This document shows, one piece after another, positions 42,225 through 50,360 of a stretch of DNA of 64,000 nucleotides (the first letter of the stretch is position 1; every line of letters starts with the position of its first letter). A program made the translations under genes and the position numbers. Source of the stretch: Sphaerochaetaceae bacterium (lineage in GTDB: Bacteria; Spirochaetota; Spirochaetia; Sphaerochaetales; Sphaerochaetaceae). The stretch covers positions 1 to 64,000 of the forward strand of contig JAQQAI010000094.1 of the NCBI GenBank assembly GCA_028532915.1, in the 5' to 3' direction. The notes beneath the pieces are model-generated. The model ran no database searches. It saw only the letters and a list, made by a program, of their open reading frames with translations, and was not told the origin of the DNA.

Positions 42225-43763
42225 ATGAAATATGTGATGGCACTGGATCAGGGCACAACGAGTACCCGCTGCATACTTTTCAATCATGACGGCGAGGTGT
42301 GTTCAATCGATCAGATGGAACATCGGCAGTATTTCCCGAAGCCGGGCTGGGTCGAACATGACCCTCTGGAGATCTGGACAAATACAAAGACGGTCATTTC
42401 CAATGCGATGAAGAAGGTGGGGGCCGCCAGAGACGATATCAAAGGTATCGGCATAACCAACCAGCGTGAGACGATCATCGCTTTCGAACCGGAAACGGGA
42501 AAGATCCGTCATCAGGCTATCGTATGGCAGGATCTGAGAGGAACTGAGATCATCAACCGCCTCAAGGAAAAGGTTGACCCCCAGAAGTTTCAGCGACACA
42601 GCGGACTGCTTCTCAGTCCCTATTTTTCAGCCAGCAAGATCGCATGGATGCTTCAGACGGATCCTTCTTTACGGTCGGATGCCGAAAACGGAAAGGTCGT
42701 GTTCGGTACGATCGATACCTATCTGGTCTATTGTCTGACCGGAAACGATCCCGGTGTAATAGTAACCGATGCAACCAACGCTTCCCGTTATGCCCTTATG
42801 GATATCAGAACGGGATCTTGGGATCCCTGGCTTCTTGATCTTTTCGGGATTCCCGCCGCTTCTCTGCCGAAAATAGTCAATTCCTTCGGCGAGGTGTACG
42901 GGATGACCGATCCCGACGGACCTTTGAACGGTCAGGTTCCCGTTTGCGGAATCCTCGGTGACCAGCAGGCTGCTCTTTTCGGTCAGGCCTGTTTCGAAAG
43001 CGGGGAAGGGAAGAATACCTACGGTACCGGATGTTTTTTGCTGGTAAATACCGGAAAGAAGATGAGCCTCTCTCAAAGCGGTCTGCTTACCACAGTCGCA
43101 TTCAAGGGGGCCCATGAGTCTCTCTGTTATGCTCTTGAAGGGTCGATCGCTGTAGCGGGTTCCCTAATCCAATGGTTACGTGATAGCTTACAACTAATCA
43201 AAAGTGCTCCGGAAGTCGATACGTTGGCCGAGAGTGTTCCCAACAGCGGTGGTGTCTACATAGTCCCCGCCTTTTCAGGTCTTTTCGCCCCCTATTGGCG
43301 AAGTGATGCCAGGGGTGTGATAGCAGGTCTTACCGCGTATGCGACAAAAGCCCATATCGCCAGAGCAGCGTTGGAGGCGACGGCATTTCAGGCAAAAGAT
43401 ATCTTTGATGCGATAGAACGTGATTCAAATGTCTCGTTGAAACAGCTGAAGGTCGACGGGGGACTTACCAACAGCAGACCCCTGATGGAGTTTCAGGCGG
43501 ACCTGCTTCAGGTCCCGGTCGTCCGTCCCCGGGTGATCGAAACAACCGCCCTGGGAGCCGCTTATGCCGCAGGCCTGTCGGTGGAATTCTGGAAGAATCT
43601 CGACGAGTTGAGGCTGCATTGGAAAGAGAAGCTGCGGTGGGTACCCACGATGAGCGAGCAGGAACGGACGAAAAAGTGCCACTACTGGAAGAAGGCTGTC
43701 GAGAGGACCCTCGACTGGAGCGATGATGAGAGTGCTGCAAGGAGTACGATGGAGAATGAATAG
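42225..43763 (+). CDS. glpK: Glycerol kinase
   Basis: This 512-residue FGGY kinase phosphorylates glycerol to sn-glycerol-3-phosphate. Characteristic blocks are ALDQGTTSTRCILFN, GITNQRETI, GDQQAALFGQACF, GTGCFLLVNTG and VDGGLTNSRPLMEFQADLL. Length and ends agree with the family. ATG 42225 is supported by AGGAGA. No glycerol facilitator gene is adjacent; the next gene is cdaA, overlapping its 3' end by 8 bp. A TATACT at 42183 may be the -10. Confidence 0.97.
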   Translation: MKYVMALDQGTTSTRCILFNHDGEVCSIDQMEHRQYFPKPGWVEHDPLEIWTNTKTVISNAMKKVGAARDDIKGIGITNQRETIIAFEPETGKIRHQAIVWQDLRGTEIINRLKEKVDPQKFQRHSGLLLSPYFSASKIAWMLQTDPSLRSDAENGKVVFGTIDTYLVYCLTGNDPGVIVTDATNASRYALMDIRTGSWDPWLLDLFGIPAASLPKIVNSFGEVYGMTDPDGPLNGQVPVCGILGDQQAALFGQACFESGEGKNTYGTGCFLLVNTGKKMSLSQSGLLTTVAFKGAHESLCYALEGSIAVAGSLIQWLRDSLQLIKSAPEVDTLAESVPNSGGVYIVPAFSGLFAPYWRSDARGVIAGLTAYATKAHIARAALEATAFQAKDIFDAIERDSNVSLKQLKVDGGLTNSRPLMEFQADLLQVPVVRPRVIETTALGAAYAAGLSVEFWKNLDELRLHWKEKLRWVPTMSEQERTKKCHYWKKAVERTLDWSDDESAARSTMENE

Positions 43764-44571
43764 TGTAATCATAGCGGTATACAGGTGGATAGTTCCTGTC
43801 ATCGAGGTTTCTGTGCTCACATATCTATTGTACCAGTTCCATACAGCACTGCTGCAGACCAAGGCCCAGCAGATAGCCCGCATCATGTTGTACTATCTGT
43901 CTTTGTATATCATTTCTTATCTGATGAGACTCGAGACACTCCTTTTCCTGTTCGAACACGTGACGATCGTCTTCATCATCTTCGTACTGATTGTGTATCA
44001 GCCCGAGCTCAGAAGAGCCTTCACTCAGCTGTTCAGCGGTCAGAACAGACTCATCAGGCTCGGAGCAAAGACGACGAGCGAGCAGATCGATATCATCCTG
44101 AATGCCTGCAACGTTCTCATAAGCAAGAACAGAGGTGCTCTGATAGTGTTCACCCGCCATCTGGGGGTCAAAGGAATCCTCGATACCGGTACCCGGCTCA
44201 ATGCGGACCTTTCCTCAGCGCTTCTTCTGACGATCTTTGACCATGATACTCCGCTGCACGATGGAGCTGTCGTCATCAGCGGGGGAAAGATACAGGCAGC
44301 CGGAGTCTATCTGCCTCTCAGCGAACAGACGAGCATCAAAAAGAGTTTCGGAACCCGGCACAGGGCTGCACTGGGACTGGCCGAAGAATCGGATGCGATC
44401 GTTCTGGTTGTTTCGGAGGAGACAGGAAGGATGTCTCTTACCTACAACGCGAACATCCTCTACGATCTGAGCCCCCAGAAGGTCAAACAGATGCTGCTGG
44501 GGCTGTTCAGTTATCATGATGTCGATTCCAAAGATGGTATAGAGGAGGCCGGAATAAATGAAAATGAATGA
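43756..44571 (+). CDS. cdaA: Diadenylate cyclase CdaA (c-di-AMP synthase)
   Basis: This 271-residue membrane protein makes the second messenger c-di-AMP from two ATP. Three N-terminal helices precede the DAC domain, where the catalytic DGA (DTPLHDGAVVISGG) and RHR motifs (GTRHRAALGLAEESDAI) are intact. The start is uncertain: ATG 43756 gives the usual family length, whereas in-frame ATG 43726 would overlap glpK by 38 bp. The ybbR gene follows in overlap, the classic cdaA-cdaR pairing controlling osmotic or cell-wall homeostasis. Confidence 0.92.
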   Translation: MNSVIIAVYRWIVPVIEVSVLTYLLYQFHTALLQTKAQQIARIMLYYLSLYIISYLMRLETLLFLFEHVTIVFIIFVLIVYQPELRRAFTQLFSGQNRLIRLGAKTTSEQIDIILNACNVLISKNRGALIVFTRHLGVKGILDTGTRLNADLSSALLLTIFDHDTPLHDGAVVISGGKIQAAGVYLPLSEQTSIKKSFGTRHRAALGLAEESDAIVLVVSEETGRMSLTYNANILYDLSPQKVKQMLLGLFSYHDVDSKDGIEEAGINENE

Positions 44572-44974
44572 TCTTATCCGGACGATACGGCACAACTGGC
44601 CCGTTAAGGTTATCTCCTTTGTGCTCGCACTTGCCATCTATATGGTGATCCATTACACCACAATGGCTACTTCGTCGTACCAGATACCTCTCAACGTGAT
44701 CGAGCCGGAAGGGTATACCATAGTGAGTACCGTTGAACAGACGGTTCAGCTGAACGTCACCGGGGACAAGAAATACATCTATATGGTGAACCCGAAGGCT
44801 GTCACAGCAACCGCCGATTTTTCGCAGGTCAATGAAAGCGGAGTTGCCGTGAGGGATGTCATCCTCTCCTATGACGATTCACTTTTCGATATTGATGTAA
44901 CCTTTTCCACCGACCCGGAGTCGATCAAGATCTTTTTCGAAGAAAGTGAGAGCACACAAGAGGCTGTGAAGTGA
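44558..44974 (+). CDS. ybbR: YbbR-domain protein (CdaR-like regulator)
   Basis: This 138-residue protein has one N-terminal membrane helix (about 15-35) and a single extracytoplasmic YbbR domain (YQIPLNVIEPEGYTIVSTVEQ, VQLNVTGDKKYIYMV). Bacillus CdaR carries several YbbR repeats, so this is a minimal form. It is thought to modulate CdaA activity. It overlaps cdaA by 14 bp and acpS by GTGA. Confidence 0.85.
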   Translation: MKMNDLIRTIRHNWPVKVISFVLALAIYMVIHYTTMATSSYQIPLNVIEPEGYTIVSTVEQTVQLNVTGDKKYIYMVNPKAVTATADFSQVNESGVAVRDVILSYDDSLFDIDVTFSTDPESIKIFFEESESTQEAVK

Positions 44975-45354
44975 TTTTCGGTATTGGTGTTGATGCGGTA
45001 GAGTGTGAACGGATGAATGAGAAGCGGATGACTTTTCATATTATCAACAGACTCTTTCACAAAAAAGAAGTAGAGCAGATGCCTGTTGAACAAGAAGCGA
45101 GAAAAGTGTATCTTGCTTCACGATTCGCGGCCAAGGAAGCTTTTGTGAAAGCGGTAGGTGAAGGTTTCAGGTTCTGCGCCCCCCGTCAGATCTGTGTTAC
45201 CTCAGACTTGAAGGGTAAACCCGTTTTTCTCTTTGACGATGAGGTCACCGACCGAATGCCTGAGAATATCACGGGCATTCACCTCTCGATAACTCATGAA
45301 GGTCCTCTGGCGGTCGCCTTCGTAGTTCTGGAGGTTTCTGATGGAGAACACTGA
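44971..45354 (+). CDS. acpS: Holo-[acyl-carrier-protein] synthase
   Basis: This 127-residue enzyme transfers 4'-phosphopantetheine from CoA to apo-ACP. Typical motifs are GIGVDAVECERM (metal Asp) and SRFAAKEAFVKAVGEGF (Glu and Lys). Translation begins with GTG 44971, overlapping the ybbR stop. It overlaps truA by 14 bp. Confidence 0.93.
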   Translation: MIFGIGVDAVECERMNEKRMTFHIINRLFHKKEVEQMPVEQEARKVYLASRFAAKEAFVKAVGEGFRFCAPRQICVTSDLKGKPVFLFDDEVTDRMPENITGIHLSITHEGPLAVAFVVLEVSDGEH

Positions 45355-46150
45355 CCGAAAAAGGAAGACGATCTTTCCTGTTGAAGAGGGGAAGAGAAGG
45401 ATAAAACTGACTATTGCTTATAACGGGGCATCCTTCCACGGCTGGCAGCGGCAGCTGTCTGCCCGCAGTGTCCAGCAGGAGATCGAAGAAGCACTCGGCA
45501 GGATAGTGAAGGAGCCTGTGACAATCCATGGTTCCGGAAGAACTGATAAGGGAGTCCATGCATTCGGTCAGGTTGCCCATTTCGATACTTCGAATCATTC
45601 GGTTCCTGTCGAAGCTTTTGCATTGGCTATCAATCATCTGCTTTCTCACGAAATCAGAATTCTTCAGAGCGAACAGGTTGACGAAACATTTCATGCCCGT
45701 TTTTCATCAAGGGAGAGAGAGTACAGGTACGTTATAAAGAGGAACAGGGACTTCACCCCCTTCGATGCCGACAGAGTCTGCAGGGTCCGTTCGATTCCTC
45801 CCGTCAATCTTCTCAATGAATATGCGAAGGCCCTGGTGGGAGTGCATGATTTCACGGCTTTCTGTTCTGCCGATGACCAGAGTCTTTCAAAAGTAAGAGA
45901 TGTCTATGAATCGAAATTCGTATACGACTACTTTTTGTCCAACAAGCCGAACCTTGTCTATATTGTGAGGGCGAACGCTTTCATGATGCATCAGGTCAGG
46001 TCGATGGTTGGAACGATGCTCCAGCTGGGAGAAACGCAGCAGCCTTCATGGAGGATGAAAGAAATCCTCGAATCGAAAGACCGTCTAATGGCCTTGCGTA
46101 CAGCTCCTCCCGACGGGCTGTATCTTTACAGGATAACATATGGAACATGA
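45341..46150 (+). CDS. truA: tRNA pseudouridine synthase A
   Basis: This 269-residue enzyme modifies U38-40 in the tRNA anticodon stem. It shows the AYNGASFHGWQRQ start block and the catalytic Asp in GSGRTDKGVHAFGQVAHF. Later segments are FHARFSSREREYRYVI and FMMHQVRSMVGTML. A GGAGG site stands before ATG 45341. The N-terminus has about 25 additional basic residues before the conserved fold. It overlaps udg by 11 bp. Confidence 0.96.
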   Translation: MENTDRKRKTIFPVEEGKRRIKLTIAYNGASFHGWQRQLSARSVQQEIEEALGRIVKEPVTIHGSGRTDKGVHAFGQVAHFDTSNHSVPVEAFALAINHLLSHEIRILQSEQVDETFHARFSSREREYRYVIKRNRDFTPFDADRVCRVRSIPPVNLLNEYAKALVGVHDFTAFCSADDQSLSKVRDVYESKFVYDYFLSNKPNLVYIVRANAFMMHQVRSMVGTMLQLGETQQPSWRMKEILESKDRLMALRTAPPDGLYLYRITYGT

Positions 46151-46883
46151 TACGTTGAGTGATCTTCTGCAGGCCCACTGGCTGCTGTATGATCAGGTAG
46201 AACAGTTCATCTCGGGCGAAGAGAGCAAAGAGCAGATGCCCGATTTTTCCTCATTCGCTGAGAGTCTAGCCGAAAAACCGGCAGATGAATTCAGAGAGAG
46301 TGTGGACAAGGCAAATATCAGTCAGCTTGCTTCTCTCATCAGAGTGTGTGAATTATGTCCTCTGTCGCAGACTAGACTGAATGCTGTTCCCGGTATGGGT
46401 GTGATCAATGCGAAAGTGATGATCATAGGTGAAGGTCCGGGAGAATGGGAGGACAAGTCGGGAGTTCCGTTTGTCGGAAGAGCGGGAAAGTTTCTCGATG
46501 CATGGCTCCAGTCGATATCTCTCTCAAGAGATGAGAACGTGTTCATCACCAATATCGTCAAATGCCGTCCGCCGGGAAACCGCAATCCGAAACCCGAAGA
46601 AGAGGCGGCATGCGAGATGTATCTCGATAAACAGATTTCACTGGTGAAACCCGAGGCGATTCTCTGTCTGGGTAAAGTGGCCGGCAATCATATCCTTCAG
46701 CGTCAAGGCACGCTCTCTTCGATGAGGGGCACTTTCCACCAGTACCGCTCGATTCCCCTTGTGGTTACCTATCATCCCGCCGCAGTGCTGAGAAACATGT
46801 CTTTGAGAAGAGATGTCTGGAATGATCTGAAAATGCTCGCGGCCTTCCTCAAACTTCCTCTTGTCACAAAAAGGGGCACATAG
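46140..46883 (+). CDS. udg: Uracil-DNA glycosylase, family 4 (Fe-S type)
   Basis: This 247-residue enzyme removes uracil from DNA. It contains the family 4 motif GEGPGEWEDKSGVPFVGRAG, the NPKPEEEAA block and a TYHPAAVLRN segment. Iron-sulfur cysteines appear in RVCELCPL, NIVKCRPP and AACEMYL. About 75 additional N-terminal residues precede the fold. PriA starts directly after its stop. Confidence 0.93.
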   Translation: MEHDTLSDLLQAHWLLYDQVEQFISGEESKEQMPDFSSFAESLAEKPADEFRESVDKANISQLASLIRVCELCPLSQTRLNAVPGMGVINAKVMIIGEGPGEWEDKSGVPFVGRAGKFLDAWLQSISLSRDENVFITNIVKCRPPGNRNPKPEEEAACEMYLDKQISLVKPEAILCLGKVAGNHILQRQGTLSSMRGTFHQYRSIPLVVTYHPAAVLRNMSLRRDVWNDLKMLAAFLKLPLVTKRGT

Positions 46884-48854
46884 ATGTATGTGAAAGTGGT
46901 GATAGCCAAGCCTCTGCATCAGCGGTTCGTATACTCTTTTGATCCTGCCGAGACACCTGTAGAGATCGGAATGCGCCTTCTTGTCCCTTTCGGTACGAAG
47001 GAGATAAAGGCCTTTGCCGTAGAGCTGTGCGACACCATTGAAGAGACCTCCTATACAGTCAGAAAGGTGAGCAAAATAGTTGATGACGTTGCCATTTTCA
47101 CTTCCTTCCATATAGAACTGGCCGTCTGGATGAGCAGACTCTATCTGTGCAGTGAAGGGGAGGCTCTCAGTGCCATGATCCCTTCGAATAAAAGAGAGTC
47201 ACTGGAAGATAGTCCTCCTGAAACGGTCTTCGATTCCCGTCCGGTCAGTTTCGATCAGCTCACAGATCAGCAGCTCTCTGCGATCGATTCGATCAGCAGC
47301 TCGCAAAAGAGTCTTCACTATCTGTTCGGAGTCACCGGGTCAGGAAAGACCGAGGTCTTCTTTCAGGTAGCCGAAAGAGTGATCAAAAACAATAAGAGCG
47401 TCATCTATCTTGTTCCCGAAATCACATTGACTTATCAGATTTCGAACCGGCTGGAGAGCCGTTTCAAAGGCCGGGTAGCTATCCTTCATTCGAAAATGAC
47501 CGGTTCACAGCGTCTGAAGATGTGGAGAAAGATACAGCGCAGAGAGGTCGATATCGTCATAGGCGCGAGATCGGCGATCTTCGCTCCGTTCGAGAATCTC
47601 GGACTGATCATCATCGATGAGGAACATGAAAGCAGCTACAAGGCTCAGAATACACCGCGCTACCATGCAAGGCAGGTCGCACAGAAGATCGCTTCGATGC
47701 ACTCTGCCAAGATCATCATGGGAAGTGCTACCCCCTCTCTCGAAGCGTATCAGATGATGGAAAGCGGCCACATTGTCAGACATGTTCTTTCTGAGAGAGT
47801 CGCCGGGGGAACACTGCCCGCCATCGAAGTTGTCGATATGCTCAACGAAAAAGAGATGCTGTCAAAGAAACTGACCGCAGAGATAAAGAGTACTCTCGAA
47901 AAAAAACGGCAGGTCATTCTCTTTCTCAACAGGAGGGGGTTTTCATATTTCTTCCACTGCAATTCGTGCGGATACGAGATGATGTGTCCTCACTGTTCAG
48001 TCTCTCTTACCTTTCACAAAAGCGAGAACCGGATGGTCTGTCATTACTGCGGCTATACCACCAGACCGATTTCAGTATGCCCGGAATGCTCCTCTGTGGA
48101 TGTCGGCTACGGCGGCTTCGGGACCCAGATGGTGGAAATGGAGATCAAAAACAAATTCCCGCTCGCTTCGATAGCCCGGCTCGATGCCGACAGCAACAGA
48201 AAAAGGGGTGAGGGAAAGAGGATCCTTGAAGATTTTCAGGCGGGAAAGACAGATATCCTTCTCGGTACACAGATGGTGGCCAAAGGTTTGAACTTCCCTA
48301 AAGTCGATCTCGTGGGGATCGTTCTTGCCGACGGGGCTCTCAACCTTCCGGACTTCCGCGCGGCCGAAAGGACATTCTCTCTCATCGTGCAGGTGGGCGG
48401 GCGCTCGGGAAGATACAATTCGGAGGGGAAGGTGATCGTTCAGACCTACCATGCAGATAATCCCGCGATAGTCCTTGCCTCATTAGATGACAGAGAGCAG
48501 TTCTACGATCAGGAACTGGCGGTCAGGCAGCAGACCAACTTTCCTCCCTTCTCCCGCCTGATCAATATCGTTGTCCGGTCGAAAAGAAAAGAACTGTGCA
48601 TACAGGAGATCTCAATCCTTGAGAACAAAGCACGTGAGGGAATCTCCTTTCTCCCTGATCATAGCGGAATCGAGATCATGGGTGTGAGTGAGTGTCCGAT
48701 AGAGAAGATAAACAATAATTACAGGTACCATATATTGCTGCGTTCGAAGGACATTACCGCTTTGCTGCAGGTTGTCACTTTCATCCACCGTTCATACACT
48801 CCCAGACATTCGGTCTACATCGAGATCGATATAGATCCCCTCCATCTGCTGTGA
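46884..48854 (+). CDS. priA: Primosomal protein N' (replication restart helicase)
   Basis: This 656-residue 3'-5' helicase restarts stalled replication forks. Walker A (GVTGSGKTE) and DEEH box (IIIDEEHESSY) are followed by the zinc-binding insertion (CNSCGYEMMCPHC, then CHYCGY and CPECSS). Later motifs include GTQMVAKGLNFP and GGRSGRYNSEGKVIVQT. It is somewhat shorter than E. coli PriA (about 730). AAAAGGGG precedes the ATG. Confidence 0.97.
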   Translation: MYVKVVIAKPLHQRFVYSFDPAETPVEIGMRLLVPFGTKEIKAFAVELCDTIEETSYTVRKVSKIVDDVAIFTSFHIELAVWMSRLYLCSEGEALSAMIPSNKRESLEDSPPETVFDSRPVSFDQLTDQQLSAIDSISSSQKSLHYLFGVTGSGKTEVFFQVAERVIKNNKSVIYLVPEITLTYQISNRLESRFKGRVAILHSKMTGSQRLKMWRKIQRREVDIVIGARSAIFAPFENLGLIIIDEEHESSYKAQNTPRYHARQVAQKIASMHSAKIIMGSATPSLEAYQMMESGHIVRHVLSERVAGGTLPAIEVVDMLNEKEMLSKKLTAEIKSTLEKKRQVILFLNRRGFSYFFHCNSCGYEMMCPHCSVSLTFHKSENRMVCHYCGYTTRPISVCPECSSVDVGYGGFGTQMVEMEIKNKFPLASIARLDADSNRKRGEGKRILEDFQAGKTDILLGTQMVAKGLNFPKVDLVGIVLADGALNLPDFRAAERTFSLIVQVGGRSGRYNSEGKVIVQTYHADNPAIVLASLDDREQFYDQELAVRQQTNFPPFSRLINIVVRSKRKELCIQEISILENKAREGISFLPDHSGIEIMGVSECPIEKINNNYRYHILLRSKDITALLQVVTFIHRSYTPRHSVYIEIDIDPLHLL

Positions 48855-48856
48855 AG

Positions 48857-48885
48857 TTGACCCTGCCATCGTTTATGGCTATTAT
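48857..48885 (+). promoter_or_regulatory. Promoter for leaderless def transcript
   Basis: TTGACC (48857-48862), a 17-bp spacer and TATTAT (48880-48885) end six bases before ATG 48892. No Shine-Dalgarno is present, so the transcript likely begins at the initiation codon. Confidence 0.65.
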
Positions 48886-48891
48886 GTGACC

Positions 48892-49389
48892 ATGTTAGAT
48901 ATCTATACGTTAGGAGAAGACGTTCTCCGTGAAAAGACCCAGAGAGTGACCGAATTTGATTCCGGCCTTGCCATTTTGATTGATGCGATGTTCGAAACGA
49001 TGCAGGAAGCTGACGGCATAGGACTTGCTGCCCCCCAGATAGGAGTTTCCAAGCGGTTTTTCGTCGTGGACACTCGCCGCCCGAACGAGCAGATAGCTTT
49101 TATCAATCCCGAGATAATCGAGACCAGTCATGAGGTGGGAACCTATGAAGAAGGGTGTCTGAGTATCCCCGGTGTATACTACGATATCGTGCGTCCTTTG
49201 AGCGTCACCATTCAGGCTCAGGATATCCATGGAAAGGCCTTCACATTGAAAGCTACAGATCTCCTTGCCAGAGTGATCCAGCACGAATATGACCATCTCA
49301 ACGGTACACTGTTCATCGATCGAATGGAGGATGATGCAAGAGAAAAACTCGTAAAAGCCTATAACAGAAAACATAAGAAACGGCGTTAG
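48892..49389 (+). CDS. def: Peptide deformylase
   Basis: This 165-residue Fe2+/Zn2+ enzyme removes N-formyl from nascent proteins. All three motifs are intact: GIGLAAPQIG, EEGCLSIPG (metal Cys) and HEYDHLNG (HExxH-type). ATG 48892 is preferred over GTG 48886 because the promoter ends six bases upstream and the family starts MLDIYTLGEDVLRE. It is followed by fmt, the matching formyltransferase. Confidence 0.97.
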   Translation: MLDIYTLGEDVLREKTQRVTEFDSGLAILIDAMFETMQEADGIGLAAPQIGVSKRFFVVDTRRPNEQIAFINPEIIETSHEVGTYEEGCLSIPGVYYDIVRPLSVTIQAQDIHGKAFTLKATDLLARVIQHEYDHLNGTLFIDRMEDDAREKLVKAYNRKHKKRR

Positions 49390-49400
49390 GAGATTTGTTT

Positions 49401-50360
49401 ATGCCATCAGACACTTTGAGAATTCTTTATGCGGGTAATCCTGAGCTCTCGGTGGAAACATTCGAAGAACTTTGTTCGCATTTTGATGTGGCCGGTGTGC
49501 TGACACATCCCGACCAGGTCGTCAAACGAGGCAGACTGCAGCCGATGCCTGTCAAGGAAGCCGCCATCAGACGCAACGTGCCTGTCATAGAAGCAGAAAG
49601 ACTCACCGGTGAGGTGAGAGATGCAGTACGACAGCTCCAACCGAATCTCCTCATCTCATTCGCGACAAGTCATTATTTCGGTGAGAGATTTCTCTCTCTG
49701 TTCTCTCTGGGAGCTTTCAACATTCATCCGTCGCTTCTTCCCCTTCACCGCGGTCCATCACCGATTCAGTTCACTATTCTGAATCAGGACACAAAGGGAG
49801 GAATCTCGATACAGCATATCGTAAAAGAGATAGACAGCGGGGATATCCTGAACCAGATAGAATTTGAGATCGCGAAAGATGAGACGACCGAAAGTCTCTC
49901 AAATCGGGTATCCTCTCTTGCTGCGGCGATGGCGGTTGAGACCTTTTCCGATTTCGACTTGTACAAGAGCAAACAATGGGAACAAGACCACAGCAGGGCT
50001 ACCTTTACCAGAATGTTCACGAAAGAGGACGGACTGATAAACTGGGACCAGAGCCGAAATGCTCTCAGCGCTCATATCAGGGCGATGTACCCGTGGCCGA
50101 AAGCCTATACCTATTTTGACCAAACTCCTTTGATCATCACCGAGGAAGGAGGAGAATGTGATCAGGTGAACGACTCCTATCTGCCCGGAACTGTCGTATC
50201 CTTCGAAAAGAAAAAGGGCTTGAAGATTGCCTGTGCCGATTCATTCATCTATGTGAAACGACTGCAGCTTTCAAAGAAGAAAGAGATGGATAGCGCCTCA
50301 TTCGTTAACGGTAACCGGCAGATCCTCAACACCAGGTTGGGGGAGTATGAGAATCTCTAG
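49401..50360 (+). CDS. fmt: Methionyl-tRNA formyltransferase
   Basis: This 319-residue enzyme formylates initiator Met-tRNA using 10-formyl-THF. The HPSLLPLHRGPSPIQ block with its upstream Asn (GAFNIHPS), the QHIVKEIDSGDILNQ Asp, and the C-terminal OB-like domain (WPKAYTYF, GTVV) are in place. ATG 49401 follows AGGAG by eight bases. It overlaps the patatin gene by 14 bp. Confidence 0.95.
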   Translation: MPSDTLRILYAGNPELSVETFEELCSHFDVAGVLTHPDQVVKRGRLQPMPVKEAAIRRNVPVIEAERLTGEVRDAVRQLQPNLLISFATSHYFGERFLSLFSLGAFNIHPSLLPLHRGPSPIQFTILNQDTKGGISIQHIVKEIDSGDILNQIEFEIAKDETTESLSNRVSSLAAAMAVETFSDFDLYKSKQWEQDHSRATFTRMFTKEDGLINWDQSRNALSAHIRAMYPWPKAYTYFDQTPLIITEEGGECDQVNDSYLPGTVVSFEKKKGLKIACADSFIYVKRLQLSKKKEMDSASFVNGNRQILNTRLGEYENL

